From Chrysoperla carnea (lineage: Eukaryota > Arthropoda > Insecta > Neuroptera > Chrysopidae): 64,000 nucleotides of DNA. Below, piece after piece: positions 60,967-64,000 of this stretch. Location: positions 88,459,435 through 88,523,434 of the forward strand of contig NC_058338.1 of the NCBI RefSeq assembly GCF_905475395.1, read 5' to 3'. The notes under the pieces were generated by a model, which was given only the letters and a program-made list of their open reading frames with translations, did no database searches and had not been told where the DNA came from. The translations under genes and the position numbers were made by a program. How positions within the stretch are numbered: position 1 is the first letter of the stretch; each line of letters begins with the position of its first letter.

Positions 60967-61222
60967 GTCGCCCTATTAGCTCAGTTGGTGAAGGCGTAAG
61001 CAATTCCCTCCGCGGTATGCTTAGGATAGCGGGTTCGATTCCCGCCGTCGCAACAAAGTTAATTTAATTAATAGTTGTGATAGGCTGGTGTAGTGCATAG
61101 TATATGCATGAAGGAGGTGCACCCAGCCTCTGAAATTGAGGATCTGATAAATGAAATTATCAGCGGAAAGGTGGTAAAACACACATATGGTATCACAATG
61201 GGCTCTATACTCTAAGTTTGTC
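60967..61222 (+). mobile_element. tRNA-derived SINE, copy 4
   Basis: The best-preserved head: A box TTAGCTCAGTTGG at 60976-60988 and B box GGGTTCGATTCCC at 61031-61043. Body as in copies 1 and 3; the terminal ATAACCTAACC tail is missing. No clean tRNA cloverleaf or anticodon arm, so it is not a tRNA gene. Confidence 0.9.
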
Positions 61223-62800
61223 CTGTCCTGAGTACCCTTTTTCGCAAATAATGTTATTTTTCCCAATTTTCATTTTTCCCACTCAGTAATAATGGAATAA
61301 GCAAAGTTTCGATAGTCCCAGGGCAGGTAAAGATACCCTCCTATTTACATGGTGAAAGAAAAATTTCACAATTTTCCACTAATGCCAATTAATGAATGTT
61401 TAAAATATTTATGTACATATCAGCCTTAGCCACAAGAAGTGATTAGTATCTACTCCTGAAATATAGTATGAAAACAATTGTACACATGCATTATGGGAAT
61501 ATTTCATCTACGTGCACATGAGATTTGTTATAAAAAAATCCATTATATTAACATTAATAGTTCATTAAAAATAATTTTTCCGCTGGAGATTTAATTCGTC
61601 CCTGAATTCACAAAAAAGTAATAATTTATTAAATCTAATTTTTTTGTTCTGTTTTCGATGAGTGCATTAGAACAAAACAAAAAAAAATGCAATTGTTAAA
61701 AATGAATACAAATGTTTTTTAAAATACAAAACATGAATTTTTTTTTAATATTATTATAAATTCAATAGTTATTAGTAGATAAATTAAAATGTACAAAACC
61801 CATTTAGCGCAGCTGATATAATCAAATTAATGTAATATGTTACATTATTAGGCAGTCTACAGTGTTTGCTAGTTTGGTGGTTTATAATGTTTGTCATATA
61901 AAATTTACTCCCGCGAAAACATGTCATATCTCTTATTTAATTATTGTTATAACGGGTTTTTCCAATAAGAGGTTTTATTTTGAATAGCCTGTTCTTTGAA
62001 CTGTTTTCACTGTTGATGCTGTCATCTTTTGACACTTGAGTAAGTAAAAAATACGCCATTACTGAAAATGGAACGATAAATTTCGAAGCCATCAACTCAA
62101 TTTAGAATGTGAATATTATGTGCATAACTGCTACTGAAGTATTACAGTGGATTTTCCAGACTATTTTTATAGGTAATCATGTAACTACCGTTAGAATATG
62201 GTATCCTTATTTGAAACATTGATATATTTCCAATTTAACGCCACATTTAATACGGATGTTTGTTTATACATGTTACAAATTCTTGTAAAGTTATATTTTA
62301 CTCATAAAAAACAGTTTTAGAAACATAAAATAATATTTTAAGAACGTAATCAGTCGTCTTACATAAAGTAAAATTGATTTAAGGTGGTAGGGGTAAAATA
62401 TAAAAATAAACTTAGAACGATGGTGACCATACAACAAGTAATTTAGACATTTAACTGTGTAGTGAAAAATATGTAATTTCAAGTATTTTTGATGATTTAA
62501 ATAGTGAAAGTGAGTTTCGATATGCTTATCATCAACCCTTTAGCTGTGGAAATACACGATTATACACGACGTTGATGTAATTTAACTTATTAATTTTTAA
62601 TTATTAAAAATAGACATTAAACAAAATTTATTTCCGAAGTAAGAAATTAATCGTTGCTGTTACTTAGTAACGGAAGTATTTATGAATAAACATTAAATTG
62701 AACTTATAACTATCTATCAGATTATATGATTTGATGTGTGTCTCTTGTAAATAAACTTGAAAATCTGTGAAAAATAGTGTGCAAAAATTCGAACATCCAA
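61223..62800. other. spacer, nothing recognised
   Basis: AT-rich; no gene or element seen. Confidence 0.4.
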
Positions 62801-62804
62801 TAAA

Positions 62805-63300
62805 ATGACCTCACAACGGTCCAACTCCAAAACGCACCACGATATTACCAGTCTTTTCCCAACACCTATCAGCAAAATACAAAATGCAACATTTGCTGAT
62901 AAATTAAAAATATAAACGCAAGCCCCAAAAAAATACCAGGCCATCATTCTATCTCCAGTCCAAGGAATTCCTTTAAAAGAATATGTTATTGCTCTTGGAA
63001 ATGTACTTCAACCGACAAAAATGTTATTCGCCTCCAGAATTTCAAACAATAGAATATGTATTTACCTAGATTCAAAAAAAACCGCAGATGATCTCACCCA
63101 AAAATATAAAACAATAAAATTTCATACTTATGATATACCCATAAGAACAAACCTCACTCCAACACACCGATTCTTATCTGGGCCTTCCCCACTCTGCCTG
63201 ATAATGTACTAATCGAAGAACTTCAAAACCTAGGAATTAAACCAGAATCTAGAATACAGCATCTTTCTGCATTCATCAGGAAAACTTTATCCATATTTAG
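62805..63300 (+). pseudogene. LINE (jockey-like) ORF1 relic
   Basis: From the ATG at 62805 the frame reads MTSQRSNSKTHHDITSLFPT, meets a stop, then continues with SPVQGIPLKEYVIALGN, FASRISNNRICIYL and TIKFHTYDIPIRTN. After a frameshift near 63175 it continues as WAFPTLPDNVLIEELQNLGI. FASRISNNRICIYL and the IP...LPDN..IEEL pattern are typical of gag-like ORF1 proteins of insect non-LTR elements. Inactivated; no reverse transcriptase follows. Confidence 0.7.
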
Positions 63301-63336
63301 ATTTTATGTATTATTATTTGTTATAAAACCAATTTA

Positions 63337-63600
63337 TTAACGCCCCACTCATCTTCATTTTCCGGCCATATCCTGCGCTAAGCGCCAACAATTTTTGTAA
63401 TCACTATAGTAAATGTTTTATAGCATTTTAAGGCCAGGTCAATTAAGAGCAATAAAAATCTTGGCCCGCCCTATCATAAATTATAAAGTACTCCCCATTT
63501 ATTAACCCCCCACTCATCTTCATTTTCCGGCCATATCCTGCGCTGAGCGCCAACAATTTTTTGTAATCAATATAGTAAATGTTTTATAGCAACATTCACA
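63337..63600 (+). repeat. 165-bp-step direct repeat
   Basis: CCCCACTCATCTTCATTTTC, CGGCCATATCCTGCGCT and AGTAAATGTTTTATAGCA occur twice, 165 bp apart. Lies just after the LINE relic; may be part of its 3' side or an unrelated array. Confidence 0.8.
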
Positions 63601-64000
63601 TGGGCTTTTTTTTCCACTATGGGTTTGTTTAGCTTGAATTAAACTGTTTCCATAAGTATCGTCATAAATTTCACATAAAAGTACATTTTTCTCCAATATG
63701 AATTCGTTTATGTCGAATAAAAATGATTTTCCAAGTAATTTTGACGGATTTTTCTCCTCACATCATTTCTATAATTATGGAAGTAAAATATTATATTATT
63801 TATTTGAAATCTCTCTTTGTTGGAGGTATATTAAAATAATAATATATTGTATTGTTTTAAATATAATACAGATCTATTTATATTTAATAAATAATAATTT
63901 TTTAAATGATATATAAATTTATGAAAAAAAAGATTATTTACATAAATAATGTAAAATAATTGTCAGATTGCATGCATGTGTAATATTTATAATATTTTAA
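63601..64000. other. AT-rich spacer to window end
   Basis: A 72-codon + strand open frame is low-complexity and not supported as a gene. Confidence 0.45.

Noticed and set aside
60967..61050. tRNA gene, from near-perfect A and B boxes
   Set aside because: No complete cloverleaf or anticodon arm, and the same head with the same body occurs three more times in the window: it is a SINE.
1..64000. CRISPR array, bacterial operons, phage or plasmid features
   Set aside because: Tandem repeats here lack the regular repeat-spacer pattern, and the coding signals found are spliced and eukaryotic.

Overview
This is a very AT-rich window from a eukaryotic nuclear genome, almost certainly an insect. The evidence is an Ig exon of the arthropod sidestep family, a small secreted protein of the insect DUF1091 family split over four short exons with consensus splice sites, and a load of hAT, Helitron-like, Tc1/mariner-like, LINE, LTR and tRNA-derived SINE sequence. 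I cannot assign the order from sequence alone. No bacterial genes, real tRNA genes, rRNA genes or CRISPR arrays were seen.

Genes. (1) A complete DUF1091-type gene on the + strand, 6528-9817: four coding exons, all introns phase 0, 182 codons, with a signal peptide in exon 1. It is easy to miss because no exon exceeds 162 bp. Its intron 2 carries a decayed duplicate of part of exon 3. (2) One internal exon of a sidestep-like immunoglobulin cell-surface receptor on the - strand, 55763-55971, with good acceptor and donor. No partner exon was recognised, so its flanking introns are probably long and much of the window may be intronic to it. (3) A hAT transposase (ZMYM1-like, DUF4371 plus hAT C-terminal dimerisation) on the - strand, inside a hAT element with intact ends and a perfect 8-bp target duplication (424-3032). 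It lacks the usual N-terminal zinc finger.

Layout. 0-3 kb: hAT element. 3-6 kb: spacer with a foldback MITE and a Helitron-like copy. 6.5-9.8 kb: the DUF1091 gene. 10-24 kb: TIR/MITE elements, a large foldback, and copies of two dispersed families here called A (about 520 bp) and B (about 330-640 bp); a solo LTR sits inside one A copy. 25-33 kb: Helitron-like copy, a 158-bp tandem repeat, more A and B. 34-39.7 kb: three of four tRNA-derived SINE copies, a hairpin MITE and a striking 347-bp palindrome at TTAA. 40-50 kb: B, Helitron-like, TIR and A copies. 51-55 kb: a long-TIR element with a nested MITE and a 720-bp foldback. 55.8 kb: the sidestep-like exon. 56-64 kb: relics of a mariner-type transposase and a LINE ORF1, and the fourth SINE.

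No novel multi-gene system is visible. The most useful observations are the hidden four-exon gene with its exon relic, the isolated sidestep exon, the apparent one-strand orientation of all A and B copies found, the nested insertions that give relative ages, and several unassigned exon-like stretches (16510-16677, 19375-19672).
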